NCBI GenBank assembly: GCA_937952135.1
Contig: CALFYL010000126.1
Span: 1 to 64,000, forward strand
Source: an uncultured Planctomycetia bacterium
Lineage (GTDB): Bacteria > Planctomycetota > UBA1135 > GCA-002686595
Reading direction: 5' to 3'
DNA: 64,000 nt
The notes beneath the pieces were generated by a model. It saw only the letters and a list, made by a program, of their open reading frames with translations, was not told the DNA's origin and did no database searches. Positions 17,179 to 25,991 of the stretch are shown here, in pieces; positions within the stretch are counted from its first letter, which is position 1; every line of letters begins with the position of its first letter. Position numbers and translations under genes: made by a program.

Positions 17179-19707
17179 TTACGGGTGCACGAGCACTTGC
17201 AGCGCGTCGGTCACGCTGCAGCCGAAGGCGTCTTGCTCGTCGGCGTACCAGACTTGGAAGTAGATGTTCTGGCCGGCCATCCACGGCGCGAGCGGAATGG
17301 CCCGCGTTCCGTAGCCGATGAAGTCGCTCTTGAAGCGCGGGTAGCGCGTGAGCGGCGGGCGCACGCGCAAGCGGCCGCCGCAGTACGGCAGATCCGTCGG
17401 CGCGAGGCCGCTGAACACCGTGCACCACACGTTGGACAGCGCGAGGTCGATCCCGATGGAGAAGTTCTGATCGGTGACGCTCGGGAAGCCGCTCCAGCGC
17501 ACGGTCGCGTAGCCGCCGTCCGAATTGAGCTTCGGCGTGCCGTAGGAGATCGGGTGCAGCACGAGCTCGAGCCGCGTGACGAAGCCCTCGCTCAGCGCCG
17601 TGATGTTCCACGCGGGCTGGAAGGCGTTGGGGGTGGTCGGGAGATCCGCGCCGCGCGTTTGTCCCGCGAGCACGAGCACGCCTTGCGCGTCGGTGCGGAT
17701 CGCGGCGATGCGCTCGGGGTTGCGGCCGCCGAAGTAGGTCGCGTGGTCGACGCTCGCGAGGTTCGGAGCGAAGCGCACGAGGAACGCGTCGAACTCGAAC
17801 GTGCTCGCGGTCGTGTCGAAGCCGCGGTCGAAGGCGCCGGGTGTCGTCTCGAAGTCCGCGCTGAGCGTCTCGCCCCCCACGATCAGCCGATTCTGCGCAT
17901 CGAAGTGGAGCGCGTTGACCGCGTCCTCGTCGCTGCCGCCGAAGAACGTCGAATGCAGGAGCGTGTTTCCACTCGGCGCGAGCTGCGACACGAAGCCCTC
18001 CGACTGGCCTTCGAACACGGCGTCGTGGGCGGTGGCCGAGAGCGGGTGCAGCGGATCTTCCGTGCGGCCGCCGATCCACAGTGAGCCGTCGTTTCGCGCG
18101 ACGAGCGCGCGGACCTCGTCGAGGAGCGCTCCGCCGAAGTACGTCGAGTAGACGAGGTTCGCACCCTGGGCGTCGAGCCGCGCCACGAACGGCTCTTCGA
18201 AGCCGTCGAAACTCGCGTCGAAGGCGCCGAAGGTGGTCGGGAAGCCGGGGCCGTACGCCATGCCGGCGAGGCTCACCGCGCCCGAGGCATCGAGGGCGAT
18301 GTGTTCGGCGAGCTCCTCCGAAGGGCCGCCGAGGTACGTCGACCAGCGCACCGAGGCGCCGTCGGGCGCGAGCTCGAGCGCGAAGGCGTCTCCCGCGAAC
18401 GAGCCGCCGTTGTAGCTCGTGTCGTACGCGTTCGCGGTCGTCGGAAAGCCCGAGCCGCGCGTCGCGCCGACGAGCACCGGCGCGCCGTCGGGGCGCAGCG
18501 CCATGTCGCCCGCGAGCTCGCGCGACGCGCCGCCGACGAACGTCGACCACTCGAGCGCGTCGAAGCCCGGCGCGAGGCGCGCGACGAACACGTCGCTCGG
18601 TCCGTCCATCGTCGTGTCGAATGCGCCGGGCGTGAACGGGAAGTCGGTCGACGTCGTGTCGCCCGAGACGACGGCGCGGCCCGCGGCGTCGAGCCCGAGC
18701 GCGACGATGCGGTCGTCGCCGGCGCCGGCGATCAAGGTCGAGCGGAGCAGCGTCGAGCCGTCGGCCGAGAGCACGCTCACGAACGCGTCGAGCCCCCCCA
18801 GGTAGAACGGGATGAACGCCCCCGGAGTGGTCGGGTAATCGATCGACGTGGTGTGGCCGGCGACCACGACCGAGCCGTCGCTCGCGAGCTCGAGGGCCGT
18901 GATCGACTGCTCGTACTGTCCGCCGAGGTAGGTCGACCAGTGCAGCGCCGGATCGATCCACAGCGCGGAGTCCGCGGCGCGGCGCCGCACGTCGAGCACG
19001 AAGCGTTCCCCATCGAGCAGGCGGTACGAGCACGCGACGGGCCGCGGACCCGCCCCCGCGAATTCGAAGGCGACCGGCGGCGGCAACGTGAGCTCGCCGA
19101 GCCCGGTCTCGACGCGCAGCGCGCCGCTCTCGTCGACGGCGAGCCCGCAGTGACCTTCCCAGCGGAACACCAGCGCACTCGCGTCCGCGCCCGCCGCGAC
19201 TTCGAGGTCGTACTCGAAACTTCCCGCCGTGGCCCGCGCGACGAGCGCGACTCCCGGCGCCAGCTCGCGCAACGCGACCCGTCGGTACTCGAGACTCGAG
19301 CTCCTCCAGCGCGACGGATCGCTGCCGACGAGGCGCGTGCGCTCGCGTTCGAGCGGTTCGCGCGCGTCGACGAACTCGGCCGGCGCGGGCCAGCTCAAGC
19401 GCAAGCTCCACGCGGGGCGTGCGCTCGCGTCCGAGCCGCTCGACGCCGAGTCCGACGCCGCGGACGTGTCGTGCAGCGCCAAGGTCCAGCCCTGCGCGTC
19501 GAGCCAGCCCTGCACTGCGCCGCACCGCGCGTGGAACAGCACGTGGTCCGGCCACTCGCCGAGGTTGGGCGCGAAGCTCGCATCCGCCGTGCCGAGCGCT
19601 CGCGCGGCTTCGCGCAACGGCGCGCACGGGACCGCGAGCTCCTGGGGAGATGGAGCTCGAACGAAGGCGGAGATCGGGACCACTGCTGCCGCGAGCCACT
19701 GCATCAT
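17179..19707 (-). CDS. Exported SBBP-repeat beta-propeller protein
   Basis: The start at 19707 (MMQWLAAAVVPISAFV) gives 842 residues with a signal peptide. A DUF7948-like leader (SFAPNLGEWPDHVLFHARCG) precedes at least eight SBBP repeats of about 55-60 residues. The repeats recur as STYLGG, LALDASGAVSLAG and DFPTTPGAFD, and each blade ends FVARLAPDG or similar. The final 110 residues are a variant of the C-terminal domain seen on other exported proteins here (YGTPKLNSDGG, IYFQVWYADEQ, TDALQVLVHP). The protein is predicted to be extracellular, perhaps a surface binding or adhesion protein. No catalytic motif is seen. Confidence 0.85.
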   Translation of the reverse strand: MMQWLAAAVVPISAFVRAPSPQELAVPCAPLREAARALGTADASFAPNLGEWPDHVLFHARCGAVQGWLDAQGWTLALHDTSAASDSASSGSDASARPAWSLRLSWPAPAEFVDAREPLERERTRLVGSDPSRWRSSSLEYRRVALRELAPGVALVARATAGSFEYDLEVAAGADASALVFRWEGHCGLAVDESGALRVETGLGELTLPPPVAFEFAGAGPRPVACSYRLLDGERFVLDVRRRAADSALWIDPALHWSTYLGGQYEQSITALELASDGSVVVAGHTTSIDYPTTPGAFIPFYLGGLDAFVSVLSADGSTLLRSTLIAGAGDDRIVALGLDAAGRAVVSGDTTSTDFPFTPGAFDTTMDGPSDVFVARLAPGFDALEWSTFVGGASRELAGDMALRPDGAPVLVGATRGSGFPTTANAYDTSYNGGSFAGDAFALELAPDGASVRWSTYLGGPSEELAEHIALDASGAVSLAGMAYGPGFPTTFGAFDASFDGFEEPFVARLDAQGANLVYSTYFGGALLDEVRALVARNDGSLWIGGRTEDPLHPLSATAHDAVFEGQSEGFVSQLAPSGNTLLHSTFFGGSDEDAVNALHFDAQNRLIVGGETLSADFETTPGAFDRGFDTTASTFEFDAFLVRFAPNLASVDHATYFGGRNPERIAAIRTDAQGVLVLAGQTRGADLPTTPNAFQPAWNITALSEGFVTRLELVLHPISYGTPKLNSDGGYATVRWSGFPSVTDQNFSIGIDLALSNVWCTVFSGLAPTDLPYCGGRLRVRPPLTRYPRFKSDFIGYGTRAIPLAPWMAGQNIYFQVWYADEQDAFGCSVTDALQVLVHP

Positions 19708-19905
19708 CGATGTTCCTCGCTGTAGCGGAGCGCCCGCGGCCCGTGCGTCGACGCGACGCCGCGCGCTCCTTCCTTCGAAAGTGTAGAGCTTCGAGGCGCA
19801 GGCGCTCCGGTCGTGGCGCGCCAAAAAGCGTGGCGTGGCGCACGTCGGCTCCAGGCGCCATCATCTGCGCGGTCCCGCCCTTCCACCGGTTCGGGCCTCC
19901 CCCCC

Positions 19906-21216
19906 ATGCCCACGCGCCGCGACGTCCTCAACGCGCTCGGCTTGCCCCTGGCGGCCAGCCTGACGAGCGCTTGCTTCAGCGGGCCCGCGCGCCGCGCGCT
20001 CGAACCGTTCACCGACGGCCCCGAGCTCACGCCCGAGCAAGTCGCGGCCGACGAAGCTCGCTGGAGCGGCCTGCAGTCGGCCTTCACCATCGACCGCGGC
20101 GTCGTCAACTTGAACAACGGCGGCTGCTGTCCGTCGCCGTGGGTCGTGCAGGACGCGCACAAACGCCGGCTCGATTTCTCGAACCAGCTGCCGACCTACA
20201 ACCTGTGGCAGGTGCTCGAGCCGCAGCGGGAAACTTCGCGCGCCGGCCTGGCGCGAATGTTCGGTTGCGACGCCGAGGAGATCGCGCTGACCCGCAACGC
20301 CTCGGAGAGCCTCGAGACGTGCTTGCTCGGCCTGGACCTCGCGCGCGGCGACGAGGTCGTCACGAGCGAGCAGGACTACCCGCGCATGCTCACCGCGCTC
20401 GACCAGCGCGCGCGCCGCGAGGGCATCGTCGTGCACAAGGTCGCGCTGCCGACGCCGTGCGAGGACGAAGCGGAGTTCGTGCGCCGTTTCGAGGAGCGTC
20501 TGACGCCGCGCACGCGCCTGCTTCTGATCTGCCACGTGATCAACCTCACCGGTCAGATCGTCCCGGTGCGCGCGATCGTGCAGATGGCGCGGCGCCGGGG
20601 GATTCCGGTCGTCGTGGACGGCGCGCACGGCTTCGCGCACCTGCTCGACACGCGCGACGAGCTGGACGTCGATTACTACGGCACGAGTCTCCACAAGTGG
20701 CTGCTCGCACCGCACGGCACGGGCATGCTGTACGTGCGCAAGGAGAAGCTCGGCGACCTGTGGCCGCTGATGGCCGCTCCGGAGTCGATGCGCGACAACG
20801 TGCGCAAGTTCGAGGAGATCGGCACGCACCCTGCGGCGCAGTTGGTGTCGATCTGCGAGGCGCTCGTGTTCCACCACGCGATCGGCTCGGCGAACAAGCT
20901 CGCGCGGTTGCGCTACTTGCGCGACGCGTGGGCGCGGCGCTTGCAGGCCGCGAGCGACCGCGTCGTGCTCAACACGAGCTTGTCGCCGCGCTTCGGTGCG
21001 GGCTTCGCGAACGTTCGCATCGAAGGCGTCGACACGGCTGGGTTGCAGGCGCACCTGTGGTCGAAGCACCGCATCCTCACGACCGCGATCCTGGCGCCGT
21101 TTCCCGCGTCCACGCACGGTCTGCGCGTGACGCCGAACGTCTACACGACGCTCGAGGAGCTCGAGCGGTTCGGCGACGTGCTCGAAGAAGTGCTCGCGAA
21201 GGGACTGCCCGCATGA
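19906..21216 (+). CDS. Exported class V aminotransferase-fold PLP enzyme (Tat signal)
   Basis: The start at 19906 gives 436 residues. The leader reads MPTRRDVLNALGLPLAASLT followed by SAC: a twin-arginine motif followed by a lipobox-like Cys, so the folded, cofactor-loaded enzyme is probably exported. The class V fold is clear: LNNGGCCPSPWVVQDA, TRNASESLETCLLGLDL, VVVDGAHGFAHL (PLP-binding Asp) and GTSLHKWLLAPHGTGMLY (Schiff-base Lys). Family members include isopenicillin-N epimerases, cysteine desulfurases and kynureninases. The LNNGGCCPSP opening is closest to the isopenicillin-N epimerase-like group. Its stop overlaps the start of the RidA gene (ATGA), so the two are translationally coupled. 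Confidence 0.85.
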   Translation: MPTRRDVLNALGLPLAASLTSACFSGPARRALEPFTDGPELTPEQVAADEARWSGLQSAFTIDRGVVNLNNGGCCPSPWVVQDAHKRRLDFSNQLPTYNLWQVLEPQRETSRAGLARMFGCDAEEIALTRNASESLETCLLGLDLARGDEVVTSEQDYPRMLTALDQRARREGIVVHKVALPTPCEDEAEFVRRFEERLTPRTRLLLICHVINLTGQIVPVRAIVQMARRRGIPVVVDGAHGFAHLLDTRDELDVDYYGTSLHKWLLAPHGTGMLYVRKEKLGDLWPLMAAPESMRDNVRKFEEIGTHPAAQLVSICEALVFHHAIGSANKLARLRYLRDAWARRLQAASDRVVLNTSLSPRFGAGFANVRIEGVDTAGLQAHLWSKHRILTTAILAPFPASTHGLRVTPNVYTTLEELERFGDVLEEVLAKGLPA

Positions 21217-21674
21217 GCTCGCGCACCCTTCGTTGCGCGGCGCTCCTCCTCGCGGCCTCGTGGTTTGTCTCGTGCAGCACGGGCCGCGCGCACCGAGTCG
21301 TGCGCTCCGAGGCCGCGCCGGCGCCGATCGGGCCGTATTCGCAGGCCGTCGAAGCCCGCGGAACGCTCTACGTCGCCGGACAGATCGGCGTCGACCCGCG
21401 CACGGGCGAACTGGCCCCGGGAGGCATCGAAGCGCAGACGCGGCGCGCGTTCGCGAACCTCGAGGCGGTGCTCGAGGCCGCGAACTTCTCCGCCGCGGAC
21501 GTGGTGCAAGCGACCGTGTACCTCGCGGACCTCCGCGACTTCGAAGCCATGAACGCGGTCTACGCGGAGTTCTTCGGGAACACGCGGCCCGCGCGCGCGA
21601 CGGTCGGTGTGAGCGCGCTGCCGCGCGGCGCGCGAGTCGAGATCGCGCTGATCGCGGTGCGAGCGCGCGAGTGA
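21213..21674 (+). CDS. Exported RidA-family (YjgF/UK114) lipoprotein
   Basis: The product is 153 residues. A leader with a lipobox (LLLAASWFVSCSTG) precedes a complete RidA domain: APIGPYSQAVEARGTLYVAG, QTRRAFANLEAVLEAANF and VYLADLRDFEAMN. The end, RPARATVGVSALPRGARVEI, has the Arg of the PAR motif that binds the substrate carboxylate. RidA proteins hydrolyse reactive enamine/imine products of PLP enzymes. Most are cytosolic, so the signal peptide is unusual. The start codon overlaps the stop of the exported PLP enzyme, and its stop overlaps the GTG of the next gene. The coupling suggests it clears imines made by that enzyme outside the cytoplasm. Confidence 0.88.
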   Translation: MSSRTLRCAALLLAASWFVSCSTGRAHRVVRSEAAPAPIGPYSQAVEARGTLYVAGQIGVDPRTGELAPGGIEAQTRRAFANLEAVLEAANFSAADVVQATVYLADLRDFEAMNAVYAEFFGNTRPARATVGVSALPRGARVEIALIAVRARE

Positions 21675-22783
21675 TCGCCGTCGGCGTCGACTACTGGCTG
21701 GCGGTCACGCACGCGCCTGGGGCCGGGCGCTACGTGCGCGAGCTCGTGCGCGCGCTGGCGCCGCGCAAGGACGAGCTCGAGCTCAAGCTGCTCGAGTTCG
21801 GGCCCGGCGCGCGGGTGCTGGGCGAGCCGCACCTCGGCCTCGAGGGCTTCGAGGGCAGGCGCTTGCGCGTGAAGGCGCCGCGCCGGCTGCTCGACTGGAG
21901 TGCGCGCGTCGGACTCGGCGCCGACCGCTGGCTCGGCGGCTGCGACTTGTTCCACGGCCCGTTCGCCGGCGCGCCGCGGCCCTCGCGCGCGCTGCGCACC
22001 TGCTCCGTGAGCGAGTTCCCCCCGCCGGAGCGCGACGAAGTCTTCGGCGCCGAACTGCGCCGCTGCGCGGCCGTGATCACCTTCAGCCGCTACGCCGCGG
22101 AGCAGTTGGTTCGCCGCTACGGGATCGACGGCGGTGCGGTGCACGCGCTGCCGGTCGGTTGCGAGCACTGGCGCCGCGCGCTGGGCCGCGAGCTCCCGCT
22201 CGAGTCGCCGCCGCGCGTTCTCGTGCTCGGCCGGCTCGACGAGCGCCGCAACCCGCTCGCGGTGCTGCGGGCGTGCGAACAGCTCGTCCGCGACGGAACG
22301 GACCTGCGCCTCTCGTACGTGGGCAGGCCGGGCGACGCCTATGACGCGCTCCGCGCCTACGTGACGCGCAGTCCGATCTCGTCGCGCGTGAGCTGGTCGT
22401 CGGCGCCGCGCGAGGAGGAGCTGCCGGCGCTCGTCGCGCGCGCGGCGGTGCTCGTGCACCTCAGCGACGGCGAGTTGACGCCTGTCACGCCGCTCGAAGC
22501 GCTCGCCCTCGGCTGCGCCGTGGTAGCGACGCGCGCGCCGGCCTTCGTCGAAGCGCTCGGTCCGCAGGCGCTGTGGCTCGACGCACCCGCCGCCGACGTC
22601 GAACCCGCGCACCTCGCCGCGCACATCGGGACGGCGCTTTCGCAGCGCGACGACGTCCGGTTGCGCCACTCGCGCCAGGCGCTGGCCGCGGCCTATTCTT
22701 GGCGGCGCCACGCCGACCTCACGCTCCAAGTCTGGCGCAACGTCCTCGGCGAGGACGGCGCCGCCTCCCCACCACGACGATGA
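21671..22783 (+). CDS. Group 4-type glycosyltransferase
   Basis: The GTG start at 21671 overlaps the RidA stop and gives 370 residues. The GT-B fold shows THAPGAGRYVRELVRALAP near the N-terminus, CDLFHGPFAGAPRPSRA, and AAVITFSRYAAEQLVRRYG before the linker. The C-terminal donor-binding domain contains VLVLGRLDERRNPLAVLRAC and the HLSDGELTPVTPLEALALG loop with the acidic pair of GT4 enzymes. It is probably a cytoplasmic sugar transferase acting on an envelope glycan. Its link to the PLP and RidA genes is translational coupling only. Confidence 0.83.
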   Translation: MIAVGVDYWLAVTHAPGAGRYVRELVRALAPRKDELELKLLEFGPGARVLGEPHLGLEGFEGRRLRVKAPRRLLDWSARVGLGADRWLGGCDLFHGPFAGAPRPSRALRTCSVSEFPPPERDEVFGAELRRCAAVITFSRYAAEQLVRRYGIDGGAVHALPVGCEHWRRALGRELPLESPPRVLVLGRLDERRNPLAVLRACEQLVRDGTDLRLSYVGRPGDAYDALRAYVTRSPISSRVSWSSAPREEELPALVARAAVLVHLSDGELTPVTPLEALALGCAVVATRAPAFVEALGPQALWLDAPAADVEPAHLAAHIGTALSQRDDVRLRHSRQALAAAYSWRRHADLTLQVWRNVLGEDGAASPPRR

Positions 22784-23229
22784 CCGCGCGCTCCACCCTC
22801 CATCCGGCCTTCCACCTCGCCTTCCCGGTCGTCGACATCGCGGCCACGCGGCGCTTCTACGTCGAGGTCCTCGGCTGCGGCGTCGGCCGCTCCGCGGAGC
22901 GCTGGATCGACTTCGATTTCCACGGCCACCAGCTCTCGGCGCACTTGATCGACGAGCGCGATGCCCGCAGCGCGACCAACCCGGTCGACGGCGACAACGT
23001 GCCGGTCCGGCACTTCGGACTGATCCTCGAGTGGAACGCGTGGCACGCCCTGCGCGATCGCCTGCGTTCCCAGCTCGCGGCGCGAGGCGAGGCCTTCCTG
23101 ATCGAGCCGCACGTGCGCTTCCAGGGCGAGATCGGCGAGCAGTCGACGATGTTCCTCGTCGATCCCAGCGGCAACGCCCTCGAGTTCAAATCCTTTCGCG
23201 ATCCGTCGCGCGTGTTCGCCGCGCACTGA
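22780..23229 (+). CDS. VOC-family (glyoxalase/dioxygenase-fold) protein
   Basis: The 149-residue protein has paired beta-alpha-beta-beta-beta modules. The opening FHLAFPVVDIAATRRFYVEV carries a metal-ligand His. FDFHGHQLSAHL is central, and MFLVDPSGNALEFKSFRDP holds the C-terminal Glu ligand. HFGLILEW supplies a further His. This subgroup includes small metal-dependent hydrolases and isomerases as well as resistance proteins, so the substrate is open. The ATG overlaps the stop of the glycosyltransferase (ATGA), making it the last gene of a four-gene coupled operon. Confidence 0.87.
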   Translation: MTARSTLHPAFHLAFPVVDIAATRRFYVEVLGCGVGRSAERWIDFDFHGHQLSAHLIDERDARSATNPVDGDNVPVRHFGLILEWNAWHALRDRLRSQLAARGEAFLIEPHVRFQGEIGEQSTMFLVDPSGNALEFKSFRDPSRVFAAH

Positions 23230-23258
23230 GTGCTTCGCGGTCCGCCGAGGCGCTCCGT

Positions 23259-25004
23259 TCAGTTGCAGAGCGTGAACTGGAGCGCGTTCGTGAGGCCGGT
23301 CGGGATCGCGCTCGCCGGATCGCGCTGCCAGCCTTGCGCGTAGATCGTCGTGCCGGCGGCGAGGCCGCGCGACAGCGCGTACGCGTGCGTGAACCCGAAG
23401 GCGTAATGGCCGGAGCAATTGTCCGCGCCCGGCGTGCCGTTCGAGTTCTGCAGCGGCGTGCGAACCGTGGGCGCGCTCACGCAAAGCGTGCCGCCCTGGA
23501 ACGGCGCCGCCGCGGGCGCGAAGCCCCAGAAGAACAGCCCGTTCTTGTTGTTGATCACCAACTGCGCGCGCAGCGTGAAGTTGTCGAGCCCGCCGAGCGT
23601 CGGATGGCCGGTGGCGTCCATGGAGGGCGCGCAGCCCTGGCTGTTCACCTTCGCCGTGCAGTACGCGATCGGGCTCGGGCAGTGCAGCGGCAAGCACGTC
23701 GTCTCGGCCCACGTGCGCATGTCCGCGACGCTCAGCGGATGGAAATAGGTCGTGATGTTGTTCATGCCGCCCGGGCACAGGTGGCAGTAGCTCATCAGCG
23801 TGCCGCTCGAGGTGCACGAGCTCGACGTCTGGCACGCGCCGTAGTAGCCGCTCGGCGCGCACGTGTCGGCGGGCGTCGGGCAGTAGTCGTGCGTGTGCGG
23901 CGCGCCGAAGTTGTGGCCGATCTCGTGCGCCAGGACCATGAAGTCCCAGTTGCCCGAGTTCACGCTCACGGGGAAGGTCACGCCGCCGCCGATGTTGCCC
24001 GAGACCGAGAAGTTGTAGGGCGGATTGCACAGGCCCGGAAGCCACGCGACGCCGCCGCCGAGCGACGCGCCCGAGAGAAACGCGCCGAGGTGCGCGTTCG
24101 TCGGGATGTTGCCCGCCCAGGCGGCTTGGAACTCGTACAGCATGTCGACCGAGTTGCCGCCCCAGTCCGGCGTGCTCCAGGGATCGTTCGAGGTCGTGTA
24201 GAGCGCGACGTACGGGTACGTCAGCACGGTCTGGATCTGTTCCTCGTAGCGGTAGCTGACCCAAGTGAGCAGCGTCGTGACGTACGCCGTCTGCGCGGCG
24301 AGATTGCCGCCGAAGACCTGGTTCAGTTGGTAGTCGGTCTCGATGGCGACGCGTGCTTCGAGCAGCGGCGCCGAGAGCGCGAGCGGACCGCTCGGCGTGT
24401 TCGACGCCGTCGGCTTCACGGTCGGAGTCGCCGCGCCTTGCGAAGGCGTCGCCGTCACGGCGTTCGAGGCGCACAGCGGCGGACGAGGTGCGCCCGAGGC
24501 GATCAGCGCCGTTTCGCTCGTCATCGCGATCTGCGGCGCGCTCCAATCGCCGCCCGCGCCCGGACCGCTCGCGAGGTGGAACAGTTCCGCGCCGCGGCGG
24601 ATCCAGCCGCGGCAACCGACGCTCGAGAACGACAGCGCGACCTCGTCCTGCGGCGCGCCGCGCACGTGGCCCGTCCAGAGACTCAAGCTCACGTGCTGCG
24701 TCGGATCCTCGAGCGGCGCGCCGTCGAGTACGAAGCCGAAGCGCCGCGCAGCGACGTCGACGCGCGTGACCTCGAGGTCGACGGCGCCGGTCGGCAGCGG
24801 CGCACCCAGCAGCACGAGGTGCTCGTTCCCTTCGAGCCGCGCGAGAGCCCCAGGCGCAAGCGCGAGCTCGACGCGCTCCGCGTCGCGGTCGAGAGCGCGC
24901 AGCGGGAAAGCGAGTTCGTGTTGCGCGGCGGCGGCCGGCAGCGCGAACAGCGTCGAAGCGGCGAGCGCGAGGCGGCGGCGGAAAACTCGATTCCGTTGGT
25001 TCAT
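23259..25004 (-). CDS. Secreted metzincin (M12-like) zinc metalloprotease
   Basis: The start at 25004 (MNQRNRVFRRRLALAAS) gives 581 residues with a signal peptide ending near ALPAAAAQ. A propeptide-like region of about 200 residues follows. The catalytic domain has the full metzincin motif HEIGHNFGAPH beginning at residue 360 and a Met-turn in GTLMSYCHLC. It also has many Cys residues (PTPADTCAPSGYYGAC) resembling reprolysin/ADAM-type domains. The last 130 residues are the lineage C-terminal domain (YCTAKVNSQGCAPS, FQGGTLCV, TIYAQGWQRDP). It is predicted to be an extracellular protease. It is convergent with the VOC gene. Confidence 0.9.
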   Translation of the reverse strand: MNQRNRVFRRRLALAASTLFALPAAAAQHELAFPLRALDRDAERVELALAPGALARLEGNEHLVLLGAPLPTGAVDLEVTRVDVAARRFGFVLDGAPLEDPTQHVSLSLWTGHVRGAPQDEVALSFSSVGCRGWIRRGAELFHLASGPGAGGDWSAPQIAMTSETALIASGAPRPPLCASNAVTATPSQGAATPTVKPTASNTPSGPLALSAPLLEARVAIETDYQLNQVFGGNLAAQTAYVTTLLTWVSYRYEEQIQTVLTYPYVALYTTSNDPWSTPDWGGNSVDMLYEFQAAWAGNIPTNAHLGAFLSGASLGGGVAWLPGLCNPPYNFSVSGNIGGGVTFPVSVNSGNWDFMVLAHEIGHNFGAPHTHDYCPTPADTCAPSGYYGACQTSSSCTSSGTLMSYCHLCPGGMNNITTYFHPLSVADMRTWAETTCLPLHCPSPIAYCTAKVNSQGCAPSMDATGHPTLGGLDNFTLRAQLVINNKNGLFFWGFAPAAAPFQGGTLCVSAPTVRTPLQNSNGTPGADNCSGHYAFGFTHAYALSRGLAAGTTIYAQGWQRDPASAIPTGLTNALQFTLCN

Positions 25005-25072
25005 GGGGGGCCTGATCCGAGCTGGGCGGCGCCGCGCCGACCGTTCGCGAGGCGCGCGGTGGTCGACAAGCA

Positions 25073-25087
25073 TGAACGGAATGTTCA
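25073..25087. promoter_or_regulatory. Perfect 5-5-5 palindrome in a divergent promoter region
   Basis: TGAACGGAATGTTCA is an inverted repeat of five-base arms with a five-base spacer. It lies in the relatively AT-rich 230-base gap between the divergently transcribed metalloprotease and YceI genes. Its place suits an operator, but a single short palindrome can be chance. It resembles a GAAC-GTTC LexA site with one base too many in the spacer. Confidence 0.25.
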
Positions 25088-25234
25088 AGCTCGGTTGAGA
25101 CGCGCTCGCTCTACTTCCGGTTCCATTGTAGGAAACGCATTTTCTGCGCGCCGCGCGGCGGCACGCAGCATCCAACGCGCGCGTTGCGACCCACTCGCAT
25201 GTGTGCGAGCCCACCCTCACCCATCGATTCTCCC

Positions 25235-25843
25235 ATGAAACTTCTCCCTGCCCTCGCTCTCGCCCTCACCCTTCCGGCCGCGACCCTCGCGGCCGCGTCG
25301 TTCGCGCCGACGGTTTCCGCGCTCGCAACGGCCGCCCCCGCGCAGGCGCCGACGTACAAGATCGACTCCGTTCACTCGAGCGTCCTCTTCCGCGTGAAGC
25401 ACTTCGGCGTCACCAACTTCTACGGCCGTTTCAACAAGGTCTCGGGCGAGATCCTGTGGGACGCGAAGAAGCCCGAGACGGGTTCGATCTCGGTCGAGAT
25501 CGACGCCGCGAGCATCGATTCGAACGACAAGAAGCGCGACGAGCACCTGCGCAACTCCGACTTCCTCAGCGCGAAGGAGTTTCCGACCATCTCGTTCAAG
25601 TCGAAGTCGGTGAAGAAGAAGGGCGAGCAGCTCGAGGTGAGCGGCGATCTCACGCTGCACGGCGTCACGAAGTCCATCACGACGTTCGTCGACAACACCG
25701 GCGAAGCGGACTCGCCGTACGGCTACCGCGCAGGCTTCGAGGCGATCTTCGACATCAAGCGCTCGGACTACGGCATGGAAGGCGTCGACGGAATCGGTGA
25801 CGAGGTGCGCATCATCGTCTCGCTGGAATCCATCAAGTCCTGA
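25235..25843 (+). CDS. YceI-family periplasmic lipid-binding protein
   Basis: The 202-residue product has a signal peptide (MKLLPALALALTLPAATLA) and a complete YceI lipocalin-like barrel. The domain shows YKIDSVHSSVLFRVKHFGV, FYGRFNKVSGEILWD, DEHLRNSDFLSAKEFPTISF and the DLTLHGVTKSITTFV strand. YceI proteins bind isoprenoid or polyisoprenoid lipids in the periplasm, and some are induced by base or osmotic stress. It appears monocistronic. Confidence 0.93.
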   Translation: MKLLPALALALTLPAATLAAASFAPTVSALATAAPAQAPTYKIDSVHSSVLFRVKHFGVTNFYGRFNKVSGEILWDAKKPETGSISVEIDAASIDSNDKKRDEHLRNSDFLSAKEFPTISFKSKSVKKKGEQLEVSGDLTLHGVTKSITTFVDNTGEADSPYGYRAGFEAIFDIKRSDYGMEGVDGIGDEVRIIVSLESIKS

Positions 25844-25991
25844 GCTCGTAGCGTCTGGACCGGGGGATTCCCCCGCTAGATCGAACCGGCGGCGCTTCGC
25901 GCCTCCGCCGCGACGCGCGGCCGCAGCCTTCGAGCTCGGCCGCGCGTCGTGCGTTCTGACTCCGCCGCCTCCGACGCCGCCCTCGGCGTCG

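Noticed and set aside
12859..18084. Very long plus-strand open frame (and similar ones at 30921-35354 and 48013-52095)
   Set aside because: High GC makes antisense frames stop-free. These are Arg/Pro/Ala-rich, have no domains and overlap clear genes on the other strand.
25073..25087. LexA/SOS box
   Set aside because: The spacer is five bases rather than the four of GAAC-N4-GTTC and no SOS gene is adjacent. Kept only as an unnamed palindrome.
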